Assembly: GCA_020345785.1 (NCBI GenBank)
Contig: CP070771.1
Location: 6,559,239-6,564,860 of the forward strand
Direction of reading: 5' to 3'
From: Desulfobacterales bacterium
Lineage (GTDB): Bacteria > Desulfobacterota > Desulfobacteria > Desulfobacterales > JAFDCJ01
Length of the DNA: 5,622 nucleotides
The notes under the pieces were generated by a model, which was given only the letters and a program-made list of their open reading frames with translations, searched no databases and was not told where the DNA came from. Below are positions 1-5,622 of the stretch, one piece after another. Both the position numbers and the translations under genes were made by a program. Position 1 is the first letter of the stretch; each line of letters starts with the position of its first letter.

Positions 1-1698
1 CATGGGCTTATCTCTGGTCGGCTTGATCGATTGGACAAAGAAACCAAACGTATTCTTCAAGAGGCTTCGGTGATTGGCAGGTCGTTTTTTTATGAGATCC
101 TTATAAAAATCACAGATCTTGAGGACTTTATTGATGTGGGATTAAGCACTCTGGAGCGAATCGATATGATCCGAACCCGGGCTTTTCAACCGGATGTAGA
201 GTATATGTTCAAACACCCTCTTACCCAGGAGGTCGTTTACAATGGGGTGCTCAAAAAAGACCGCCAGAAAATCCATGAACGAATTGCGCATGTGATTGAG
301 AGTGTGTTCCAAGAAAGGCTGCCTGAGTTCTATGAAACTTTGGCCTTTCATTTCACCCAAGGACGATCTCTCATCAAGGCTGTCGATTACCTTGTAAAGT
401 CTGGTGAAAAGAGCTTGGGAAGATATGCTGTTGAAGAATCACACCAATATTACAAGGAGGCCTATGAACTTCTAAGCAGCAAACCTAACAGGACAAAGGA
501 AGATGACCGACTGCTTATTGATCTCATTATGAAGTGGGCCTTAGTTTTTTACTATAGAGGGGATTTTGGGGGCTTAACAGAGCTATTCGAAGAAAATTTT
601 AATCTGGCTGAATCCCTGAATGATAAGTCAATACTTGGAATGTTTTACGCATGGTTCGGATTCACCTTGGCTTGCCGAAATAAAAATGCTGATTCATATC
701 AATGGCTTAAAAAAGCTCTTCAGATTGGCGAAGAAAATAACGATCAGATAGTCATTGGCTATGCGTGCGCTTGGATCTCCTGGACCTGTGCGGATATGGG
801 CCTTTTGGAGGAGGCCATAATATTCGGTAAAAAGGCCCAGGAGGTATACAGGATTCGAGAGTTGGATCAATACCTCTACTTCAAATCACTGGGCGGGATG
901 GGATATACTTACTGGCTGAGGGGAGAAAGGAAAAAGGTATTTGAAATTGGAAAAGCGATGGTAGAATTCGGACAGAGATACTCTAATATAAGGAGCATTG
1001 CTTTGGGTCATTATATCACGGCCCTTAGCTATTTCATGGCGGGTGATTTTTCCTCGACCATTGAATACAGTAAAATAGCGATCCAAATAACAGCAGATCC
1101 ATATTATTCGAAATTCTTTATACTGCTCCTCGGCACGTGCTTGGCTTTAACCAATCAGTTCCAGGAAGCTGAAGATCTTCTGCAGGAAGTCTTGTCTTTT
1201 GGCCAGAAATTTGGCTGTGAGGAACTTGAAACGTCAGCCTCCGCAATACTCGGACTGATTTCGATTGTTAAAGGCCGGATGAGCCAGGGATTGAAAAAAA
1301 TTGAGGAAGCAATTCAGGTGTGTCTCAAAAACCAGAAGAGAGTATTACATGCATCATTAGAGCACACCGTAGGGCAGGTCTATTTGCAGATCCTCCCGGG
1401 CGAAGAAAAGCTCAGTCTCTCAACCTTAGCGAAAAACTTCGGCTTTTTAATAAAGAATGTACCGTTTGCTGGAAGGAAGGCGGAAGATAATTTCAAAAAG
1501 GCCATAGACATAGCGAAAGAGATTGGGGCTAACGGCACTTTGGCTCAGGCTTATCTTGATTTGGGTCTTCTGAACAAGGCAAGGGGTAGAACTGACCGGG
1601 CCAGGGGCTGCATTTCCAAGGCTATTCAACTCTTTGAGCAGGCAGAGGCTGAAGTTTACCTGAAACAGGCGAAAGATGCCTTAGCTTCTTTGGGATAA
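1..1698 (+). CDS. STAND/AAA-type regulatory ATPase with C-terminal TPR repeats, 5'-truncated by the window edge (possibly the tail of an adenylate/guanylate cyclase-like protein)
   Basis: The frame is open from base 1 (visible residues start HGLISGRLDRLDKETKR) to the TAA at 1696-1698. The TTG at 31 is therefore an internal codon and the true start lies upstream. Visible residues 22-29 (ASVIGRSF) and 70-84 (FKHPLTQEVVYNGVL, followed by a basic stretch and an IHERIAHVIE helix) match the C-terminal part of the ATPase module in STAND proteins that often follow a class III nucleotide cyclase or sit in LuxR-type or kinase regulators. The rest, about 450 residues, is alpha-helical with degenerate TPR-like repeats. 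Examples are residues 230-275 and a clear final pair at about 494-560 (AYLDLGLLNKARGRTDRAR, then KAIQLFEQ). There is no signal peptide or membrane segment in the visible part, so it is probably cytosolic. The Walker motifs and any output domain are outside the window, so the enzymatic activity cannot be stated. It is markedly more AT-rich than the minus-strand genes. The family call is firm; the cyclase identity is only a guess. Confidence 0.8.
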   Translation, partial: HGLISGRLDRLDKETKRILQEASVIGRSFFYEILIKITDLEDFIDVGLSTLERIDMIRTRAFQPDVEYMFKHPLTQEVVYNGVLKKDRQKIHERIAHVIESVFQERLPEFYETLAFHFTQGRSLIKAVDYLVKSGEKSLGRYAVEESHQYYKEAYELLSSKPNRTKEDDRLLIDLIMKWALVFYYRGDFGGLTELFEENFNLAESLNDKSILGMFYAWFGFTLACRNKNADSYQWLKKALQIGEENNDQIVIGYACAWISWTCADMGLLEEAIIFGKKAQEVYRIRELDQYLYFKSLGGMGYTYWLRGERKKVFEIGKAMVEFGQRYSNIRSIALGHYITALSYFMAGDFSSTIEYSKIAIQITADPYYSKFFILLLGTCLALTNQFQEAEDLLQEVLSFGQKFGCEELETSASAILGLISIVKGRMSQGLKKIEEAIQVCLKNQKRVLHASLEHTVGQVYLQILPGEEKLSLSTLAKNFGFLIKNVPFAGRKAEDNFKKAIDIAKEIGANGTLAQAYLDLGLLNKARGRTDRARGCISKAIQLFEQAEAEVYLKQAKDALASLG

Positions 1699-1780
1699 AG
1701 ACAATGCGAATTTATTCTGTTTCTTTCCTCGTACCCCAGCTCTGCTAATCGTCGCTGATTTAATCTTACCCTAAATGATC

Positions 1781-1907
1781 GTAAACAAAATGGGATAGTT
1801 TTTTTAACTTTAAGATTTTACGGTGATTGTTCATAATTTGGGCGCAATTTTTTAACTCTTCGAATGTCGAGTTGTAAATGTCCACCTTTAAATCCCATTT
1901 TGTTTAC
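1781..1907. repeat. 127-bp segment bounded by a perfect 16-bp inverted repeat (MITE-like or IS remnant)
   Basis: The left arm GTAAACAAAATGGGAT (1781-1796) is the exact reverse complement of the right arm at 1892-1907. The interior is AT-rich and holds a 10-bp direct repeat, TTTTTTAACT, at 1800-1809 and 1848-1857. A 95-nt loop is too long for an intrinsic terminator. No target-site duplication is evident at the flanks (AATGATC on the left, CCTGAAA on the right). A small non-autonomous element, or the joined ends of a deleted insertion sequence, fits best. I cannot assign an IS family. It lies in the convergent spacer between the regulatory ATPase gene and oppF; the preceding stretch 1699-1780 shows no gene or obvious terminator. 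Confidence 0.55.
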
Positions 1908-1954
1908 CCTGAAAACAACGCGGAAAGCCGATGCCGCCCCATCCTCTGCGTTAC

Positions 1955-1993
1955 TCCGCCTCGGCGGACGGTAGGCAATCCGCCGGAGGCGGA
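1955..1993. repeat. GC-rich double palindrome, REP-like
   Basis: Two near-identical short palindromes, TCCGCCTCGGCGGA (1955-1968) and TCCGCCGGAGGCGGA (1979-1993), are separated by CGGTAGGCAA. Each can form its own 6-bp stem. They can also pair with each other, because one is the reverse complement of the other apart from a single-base indel. The cluster lies 46-84 nt beyond the oppF stop codon on the minus strand. No T-run follows on either strand, so it does not look like a standard rho-independent terminator. It could stabilise the 3' end of the transporter mRNA, or simply be a dispersed REP-type repeat. Confidence 0.5.
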
Positions 1994-2038
1994 CTTCACC
2001 CTTGGACGCCTTGAAGCTGGGGCACTCTCGACTTTCGC

Positions 2039-3010
2039 TCAAATAGGGTCATACAGATGGCATCTGACCAGGTGGGGGGTGCCGGATTCTTCAAACAGGA
2101 GTTGCTCGGGCTTTTGCGTTTTGCATTGCGGCATAACTTCGGGGCAGCGCGTGTGAAAGCGGCAGCCCGGCGGCGGGTTTTCGGGATTGGGAATATCCCC
2201 TTGCAGGACCATGCGGGGATTGCCCCGTCTTTTGGGGTCCGGTCTGGGGATCGCGGACATCAGCGCGCGGGTGTAGGGGTGCTTCGGCGCTGCAAAAAGC
2301 GTCTCGCCAACCGCCATCTCCACGATTTCGCCAAGATACATGACGGCGATGGCATCACAGATATGTTCCACCACGGCCAGGTCATGGGAAATAAATATAT
2401 AAGACAGGTCCAGCTTTTTACGCAGGTCCACCAGCAGGTTGAGAACCTGGGATTGAATGGATACATCCAGTGCTGAGACCGGTTCGTCGGCAATCACAAG
2501 TTTGGGTTCTAGTGAAATAGCGCGCGCAATACCGATACGCTGCCGCTGGCCGCCGGAAAATTCATGGGGGTATCGATTGGCCGCATCCGGTTCCAGTCCA
2601 ACCATCTTCAGCAGTTCGGCCACCCGTTCGCCCCGGGCGGCGTTATTGCCGATTCGATGAACGACTAGAGGTTCACCGATGATGTTGCTGATCTTTTGGC
2701 GCGAATCAAGCGACGCATAGGCATCCTGAAATACGATTTGCATCTGCCTGCGTTTGGCCCGCAGCTCGCGGGCGGACAGTTTTCTCAAATCCACGCCATC
2801 CAGGTAGATATTGCCGGCGGTCGGCTCGATCAGCCTGAGAATAACCCGGGCCAGCGTTGATTTGCCGCAGCCGGACTCACCCACCACTCCCAGTGTTTCG
2901 CCACTGCGGAGGCTGAAGCTGACATCATCCACCGCATGCACTTTCCCCCGGCCGCCTTTCAGCGGAAAGTATTTGGTCAGATGTTGTACCCGCAGCAGTT
3001 CAGCTTTCAT
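2039..3010 (-). CDS. oppF: Peptide/oligopeptide ABC transporter ATP-binding protein, OppF/DppF-like
   Basis: This is one of the two cytosolic ATPases that would power a peptide/nickel-type (PepT) ABC importer. The 323-residue protein has Walker [10 protein letters not shown] at 44-52, the Q-loop glutamine at 95, the ABC signature FSGGQRQR at 151-158, Walker B LVIADE at 171-176, the D-loop SALD and the H-loop histidine at 209. HPYTRAL at 244-250 opens the C-terminal oligopeptide-transporter domain, which carries four cysteines (C283, C289, C296, C317). All motifs needed for ATP hydrolysis are intact and the length is normal for OppF/DppF. The ATG at 3010 lies inside the end of oppD (11-bp overlap). 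Only a weak GGAA stands in front of it, so translation is probably coupled to oppD. Substrate specificity cannot be read from an ATPase. The neighbouring amidase hints at amides or short peptides, but dipeptide, nickel or other solutes are equally compatible. The symbol marks the subfamily, not a proven substrate. Confidence 0.93.
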   Translation of the reverse strand: MKAELLRVQHLTKYFPLKGGRGKVHAVDDVSFSLRSGETLGVVGESGCGKSTLARVILRLIEPTAGNIYLDGVDLRKLSARELRAKRRQMQIVFQDAYASLDSRQKISNIIGEPLVVHRIGNNAARGERVAELLKMVGLEPDAANRYPHEFSGGQRQRIGIARAISLEPKLVIADEPVSALDVSIQSQVLNLLVDLRKKLDLSYIFISHDLAVVEHICDAIAVMYLGEIVEMAVGETLFAAPKHPYTRALMSAIPRPDPKRRGNPRMVLQGDIPNPENPPPGCRFHTRCPEVMPQCKTQKPEQLLFEESGTPHLVRCHLYDPI

Positions 3011-3980
3011 ATGGATTCCAGCAGGCCAGGCGATTTTCGGTTCCCCGGCCTTCCAGCGGGGGAATTGTGCGCCAGCATATATCCGTTACCCGTTCGCAGC
3101 GCTGCGCAAAGTAGCATCCTTCAGGGCGTTCACCGATACCGGGAACCATGCCCGGGATCGTCGGCAGGTAAGTCCGTTTATTTCCAATCTGCGGTACGGA
3201 CGCCAGTAACCCGCGGGTGTAAGGATGACGTGGATGGCTGAAAATTTGCGCCGCCGGCGCTTTTTCCGCGATCATCCCGGCATACATTACCACGACATGA
3301 TCGCAGAATTCAGCCACGACGCCCAGGTCATGGGTGATCATCAAAATGGACATTTCGAGCTCTTTTTGAAGTCTGAGCAGCAAATCAAGGATTTGCGCCT
3401 GAATGGTAACATCCAGGGCCGTCGTGGGCTCATCGGCGATCAGCAGCGCCGGCCCGCACGCGATTGCCATGGCGATCATCACCCGCTGGCGAAGGCCGCC
3501 GGAAAGCTGGTGCGGATACTGATCGAGCCTGGCGGCCGGTGAGCCGATGCCCACCATTGCCAGGAGCTCGACACAGCGATCGCGGGCCTGGCGCCGTCCA
3601 AACCCGCGATGAATGCGTAAAACCTCTCCGATTTGAAAACCGATTGAAAACGTCGGATTGAGGCTCGTCATGGGTTCCTGGAAAATCATTCCGATGCGAT
3701 TGCCCCTGATACTGCGCATGGCGGCATTATCCAACTTGAGCAGGTCCCGGCCGTTAAACAGAATACGGCCGGACTCAACCCGGCTGGGCGGCGAGGGCAG
3801 CAGACGGATGATGGACATGGCGGTGACACTTTTGCCGCAGCCTGATTCACCCACTAGCCCCAGCGTCCGCCCATGCTCCACCGAAAAGGAAACATCCTCA
3901 ATGACGTTGAGCGGGCCGTTTTCAGTAGCAAAACTAACTGACAGGCCCCTCACTTCCAGGATCCGGTCGCCGTCGGGCAC
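3000..3980 (-). CDS. oppD: Peptide/oligopeptide ABC transporter ATP-binding protein, OppD/DppD-like
   Basis: This 326-residue protein is the partner ATPase of the downstream OppF-like protein in a PepT-type ABC importer. Motifs in order are Walker A GESGCGKS at 44-51, the Q-loop glutamine at 101 in [10 protein letters not shown] (typical of OppD/DppD), signature LSGGLRQRV at 159-167, Walker B ALLIADE at 178-184, the D-loop TALD and the H-loop histidine at 217. The C-terminal oligopeptide domain starts near HPYTRGLL (252-259) and has cysteines at 289, 295, 302 and 320. The start is a GTG at 3980. It is supported by an AAGGAG sequence 10 nt upstream and an in-frame TAG a few codons further up. 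The stop codon lies within oppF. The family normally pairs these ATPases with two permeases and a substrate-binding protein. None of those is present here: the next gene upstream, across a 586-bp gap, is an amidase. Confidence 0.93.
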   Translation of the reverse strand: MPDGDRILEVRGLSVSFATENGPLNVIEDVSFSVEHGRTLGLVGESGCGKSVTAMSIIRLLPSPPSRVESGRILFNGRDLLKLDNAAMRSIRGNRIGMIFQEPMTSLNPTFSIGFQIGEVLRIHRGFGRRQARDRCVELLAMVGIGSPAARLDQYPHQLSGGLRQRVMIAMAIACGPALLIADEPTTALDVTIQAQILDLLLRLQKELEMSILMITHDLGVVAEFCDHVVVMYAGMIAEKAPAAQIFSHPRHPYTRGLLASVPQIGNKRTYLPTIPGMVPGIGERPEGCYFAQRCERVTDICWRTIPPLEGRGTENRLACWNPYES

Positions 3981-3990
3981 AGCCTCAACT

Positions 3991-3996
3991 CTCCTT
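3991..3996 (-). promoter_or_regulatory. Ribosome-binding site of oppD
   Basis: On the minus strand AAGGAG stands 10 nt before the GTG at 3980. It is the only good Shine-Dalgarno match nearby and decides the GTG start. A TTG lies only two bases from it and is too close to be used. Confidence 0.75.
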
Positions 3997-4059
3997 GATT
4001 TTCTAACCTATTCCTAAACTCCAAGCTCCAAGCATCCCAGCTTTCAAGCCTTCAGGCTA

Positions 4060-4088
4060 TTTATGATATAGGAATTCTATCTGGTCAA
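4060..4088 (-). promoter_or_regulatory. Candidate sigma70-type promoter for the oppD-oppF pair
   Basis: On the minus strand TTGACC (4083-4088) is followed after 17 nt by CATAAA (4060-4065), about 80 nt before the oppD start. The -35 matches consensus at 5 of 6 positions but the -10 at only 4 of 6. A better -10, TATCAT, overlaps it but would leave only a 14-nt spacer. If real, it would let the ATPase genes be transcribed independently of the amidase. The region is AT-rich, so chance matches are likely. Confidence 0.25.
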
Positions 4089-4194
4089 ATGTTTGATCGA
4101 AGGATACTAAGTGCTCCTATTCTTAAATACGATAACGTATGCGCAATAATATTTTTTCACCGCAGAGTCGCAGAGAACGCAGAGAGAACTCCTC

Positions 4195-4229
4195 TTTTCA
4201 TTTGCCTCTGAGAGGAAGGCAAATGAAAA
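4195..4229. repeat. Perfect 13-bp stem hairpin inside the MITE-like element
   Basis: TTTTCATTTGCCT (4195-4207) is the exact reverse complement of 4217-4229, with a 9-nt loop CTGAGAGGA. On the plus strand the stem ends in A residues and on the minus strand in T residues (TTTTCATTTGCCT). It could therefore form a weak terminator-like structure in a minus-strand transcript running from the amidase toward oppD. Confidence 0.6.
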
Positions 4230-4353
4230 ACAATCACCATGGCAAAAATAGATAGGTAATTCATAAATTTTATGGCAACCATACAATTCACATTTATACG
4301 AAACCAGGTAATTCGAAAGATCAGATTCACTTTTTGCCCGCAGGGCTCGAGCC

Positions 4354-4412
4354 TTTTTATTTGCCGTTGCTTGCATCCCGTTCAAGCGGGGCCTCTCAAC
4401 GGCAAATAAAAA
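4354..4412. repeat. Perfect 16-bp stem hairpin inside the MITE-like element
   Basis: TTTTTATTTGCCGTTG (4354-4369) is the exact reverse complement of 4397-4412, with a 27-nt loop that itself contains short complementary words (CCCG/CGGG, GCTTG/CAAGC). The stem shares the ATTTGCC core with the hairpin at 4195-4229, so the two may derive from a common unit. The T-run at its foot is present in both orientations, so a bidirectional terminator role is possible but the loop is long for one. Confidence 0.6.
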
Positions 4413-4566
4413 AGTATTCGCTCTCTGCGCCCTCCGCGCCTCTGCGGTGAATTTTAAAATTATTCCTATGTAGTGACATCAAGTTGCCGTTAGGATATCA
4501 ATTGAATGTACGTTATTGTATTGATGAAACTATGTACTTAGACGTTTAGTTCAGATGCGAATCGGG

Positions 4567-5511
4567 TCAACTAAACACCACTTTCGGAAAATAGAATGAA
4601 ACGATCCAGTCGGGCGCATCGACAATTTCGCTGATTCTCAGATCGGCGCATACACTGCACAGCATGTAAGCCTCTGCACGGGTGTAGCCGTGCTTGGCGG
4701 CGATCATGTCGACCATGTCGCTGACGGCGGCCTTGGCCGATGCCATCAGATCCGGTCCGATGCCCGTGGTGACCTCATATCCTTTTTCGTCGAAGTGCCG
4801 CGATACCGGTCCCGCTGTCGAAAATCGCGGGAACCGCAGGTTCATGCCTTTTTCGACTTCCAGTTTGACGGTCACCTGCATGGGGCTTTCGATGGCCGTG
4901 CCGCAGACCTCGCCGTCACCCTGGGCGGCATGCGCGTCGCCGAGGGAAAACAAGGCGCCCGGGACTTCGACCGGCAAATAAAGAACGGTGCCGGCGCTGA
5001 GATCGCGGGTGTCCATGTTGCCGCCGACCGGCCGCGGATTAACGACGCTGTGCTCTCCCGACGGTGCCGGGGCCACGCCGATGGTGCCGGGAAACGGCTT
5101 TAACGGCACCCTGGCGCCTTTGAGGTAGGGTGCCGGCGCCAGCGATTCCGCATCATATTCCCAGATGTAAAGGGCCGGCTCGTCAAATTGATCGGCCAGC
5201 AGGCCGAAGCCCGGAATCACTGCCGACCAGCCCCAACCGGAAGCTTTCAGTGACATGATGGTCACTTTCAGTGCATCGCCGGGCTCGGCGCCCTCGACAT
5301 ACACCGGCCCGGTCACCGGATTCACCTTTCCAAAATCAATGTTTTTGACATCCTCCAGGGTGGAGCCGGCCGTTATCTGGCCGCCGCCGGCGTCTACCGC
5401 CTCAATTTCCACAACGCTGCCCGGATCGACTTTTAGGACCGGTTCGATCGATCGGTCCCACCCGTAGTGGCATTTGTCTCCGTGAATTGTGTAGTCAGGC
5501 TTTATTGGCAT
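4567..5511 (-). CDS. Acetamidase/formamidase family protein
   Basis: The 314-residue protein belongs to the FmdA/AmdA family of metal-dependent amidases, which hydrolyse formamide, acetamide or related small amides to the carboxylic acid and ammonia in the cytosol. Recognisable family segments in order are an N-terminal beta-rich part with GPVYVEGAEPGD (68-79), PFPGTIGVAPA (139-149), NPRPVGGNMDTRDL (158-171), LFSLGDAHAAQGDGEVCG (188-204) and the late ADLRISEIVD (289-298). The histidine- and aspartate-rich GDAHAAQGDGE segment and the GGNMD segment are the likely metal/active-site neighbourhood. There is no signal peptide or membrane helix. At about 310 residues it matches the shorter acetamidase-type members rather than the roughly 400-residue formamidases. 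The ATG at 5511 follows a strong AAGGGAGG site 11 nt upstream. It is co-oriented with the oppD-oppF pair but separated from it by 586 bp. The natural substrate is not deducible, and the family contains many members of unknown specificity. Confidence 0.9.
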   Translation of the reverse strand: MPIKPDYTIHGDKCHYGWDRSIEPVLKVDPGSVVEIEAVDAGGGQITAGSTLEDVKNIDFGKVNPVTGPVYVEGAEPGDALKVTIMSLKASGWGWSAVIPGFGLLADQFDEPALYIWEYDAESLAPAPYLKGARVPLKPFPGTIGVAPAPSGEHSVVNPRPVGGNMDTRDLSAGTVLYLPVEVPGALFSLGDAHAAQGDGEVCGTAIESPMQVTVKLEVEKGMNLRFPRFSTAGPVSRHFDEKGYEVTTGIGPDLMASAKAAVSDMVDMIAAKHGYTRAEAYMLCSVCADLRISEIVDAPDWIVSFYFPKVVFS

Positions 5512-5522
5512 GGGAAAATATC

Positions 5523-5530
5523 CCTCCCTT
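5523..5530 (-). promoter_or_regulatory. Ribosome-binding site of the amidase gene
   Basis: Minus-strand AAGGGAGG ends 11 nt before the ATG at 5511, a strong purine-rich Shine-Dalgarno that supports this start. Confidence 0.7.
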
Positions 5531-5549
5531 CAATGTTAAGTTTGTGGTG

Positions 5550-5559
5550 TAGGCGCCTA
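5550..5559. promoter_or_regulatory. 10-bp perfect palindrome upstream of the amidase gene
   Basis: TAGGCGCCTA is a perfect 10-bp palindrome about 40 nt upstream of the amidase start, in its likely 5' untranslated or promoter region. A dimeric regulator could bind it, but the symmetry does not extend further and one such palindrome can occur by chance. Confidence 0.2.
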
Positions 5560-5578
5560 GCAGAGCGGAATGGTTATG

Positions 5579-5616
5579 AATGAACTAAAATTAAAAATGA
5601 CTAAAATGAGCTAAAA
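5579..5616. repeat. Short cluster of AATGA-CTAAAA repeats
   Basis: Three near-copies occur in tandem: AATGAACTAAAA (5579-5590), AATGACTAAAA (5596-5606) and AATGAGCTAAAA (5605-5616), the last two overlapping. Spacing is irregular (17 and 9 bp). The array sits upstream of the amidase gene and may continue beyond the window edge. It could be a regulator-binding array, a degenerate AT-rich repeat or the edge of another intergenic repeat family. Confidence 0.4.
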
Positions 5617-5622
5617 TTATGG

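Larger units (their letters stand above)
4156..4451. mobile_element. 296-bp MITE-like element with 31-bp terminal inverted repeats
   Basis: The left end (4156-4186, beginning TTCACCGCAGAG and ending ACGCAGAGAG) and the reverse complement of the right end (4421-4451) agree at 27 of 31 positions. The interior holds two long perfect hairpins (listed separately), a 10-bp palindrome GGCTCGAGCC at 4344-4353, a 13-bp imperfect palindrome at 4262-4274 and a 9-bp direct repeat AGGTAATTC at 4254 and 4306. There is no transposase. A minus-strand open frame crosses most of it (TTG at 4385 to 4107) but reads out through the left terminal repeat and has no convincing ribosome-binding site, so I do not call it a gene. 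No clear target-site duplication is seen; both outer flanks are simply T-rich. From memory, repeats of the CACCGCAGAG type recur in intergenic regions of environmental bacteria, which I could not verify here. The structure is directly visible; mobility is inferred. Confidence 0.65.

Noticed and set aside
1955..1993. Rho-independent terminator for oppF or the convergent gene
   Set aside because: The stems are GC-rich but no T-run follows on either strand.
1818..2042. Minus-strand open frame of 74 codons downstream of oppF
   Set aside because: It is composed of the GC-rich palindromes and the inverted-repeat arm, with low-complexity arginine-rich translation. Repeat DNA explains it better than a gene.
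1878..2156. Plus-strand open frame of 92 codons
   Set aside because: It crosses the repeats and runs antisense into the well-supported 3' end of oppF; no domain is visible.
4127..4140. Inverted repeat ATACG-ATAA-CGTAT as an operator
   Set aside because: Five-base arms in AT-rich DNA are expected by chance, and no regulator or promoter context supports it.
4107..4385. Minus-strand open frame of 92 codons, cysteine-rich, within the MITE-like element
   Set aside because: It starts with TTG without a convincing ribosome-binding site, runs out of the element through its left terminal repeat into flanking DNA, and matches no family I recognise. It is probably a by-product of the repeat sequence.
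4690..5103. Long plus-strand open frames antisense to the amidase
   Set aside because: They are shadows of a GC-rich coding sequence; the minus-strand frame carries clear family motifs.
5579..5616. CRISPR-like array
   Set aside because: Units are 11-12 bp, imperfect, overlapping and without spacers of regular length.

Overview
The window carries four protein-coding genes on two strands plus several intergenic repeats. No single marker fixes the taxon. A STAND-type signalling ATPase with a TPR tail, a GC-rich Opp/Dpp ATPase pair, an acetamidase/formamidase-family enzyme and repeat-filled spacers would fit a Gram-negative environmental bacterium. My best guess is a Desulfobacterota (deltaproteobacterial) genome or metagenome bin; this is inference from general style, not from a diagnostic gene.

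Layout. Positions 1-1698 (+) hold the C-terminal part of a large regulatory protein: the end of a STAND/AAA ATPase module followed by TPR-like helical repeats. The reading frame is already open at base 1, so the gene starts outside the window. Positions 1699-2038 form a convergent intergenic region without a credible gene. It contains a 127-bp segment bounded by a perfect 16-bp inverted repeat (1781-1907) and a GC-rich pair of palindromes (1955-1993). Positions 2039-3010 and 3000-3980 (both -) encode two peptide/nickel-type ABC transporter ATPases (OppF/DppF-like and OppD/DppD-like) whose reading frames overlap by 11 bp. Positions 3981-4566 are non-coding. They include a good ribosome-binding site and a weak promoter candidate for the ATPase pair, and a 296-bp MITE-like element (4156-4451) with 31-bp imperfect terminal inverted repeats and two perfect internal hairpins. 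The remaining 4452-4566 is AT-rich and holds nothing I can name. Positions 4567-5511 (-) encode a complete acetamidase/formamidase-family protein. Its upstream region (5512-5622) has a clear ribosome-binding site, a 10-bp palindrome and a short cluster of AATGA-CTAAAA repeats.

How they work together. The minus-strand order is amidase, then the two transporter ATPases. This suggests uptake of an amide or small peptide-like compound coupled to cytosolic hydrolysis. The permeases and the substrate-binding protein that the ATPases need are not in the window. The repeat element lies between the amidase and the ATPases, so the three genes may or may not be one transcript. The regulatory ATPase gene is convergent with this cluster and visibly more AT-rich; nothing in the sequence links it functionally to the transporter.

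I found no CRISPR array, tRNA, rRNA or defence system. The most unusual content is the set of structured intergenic repeats.
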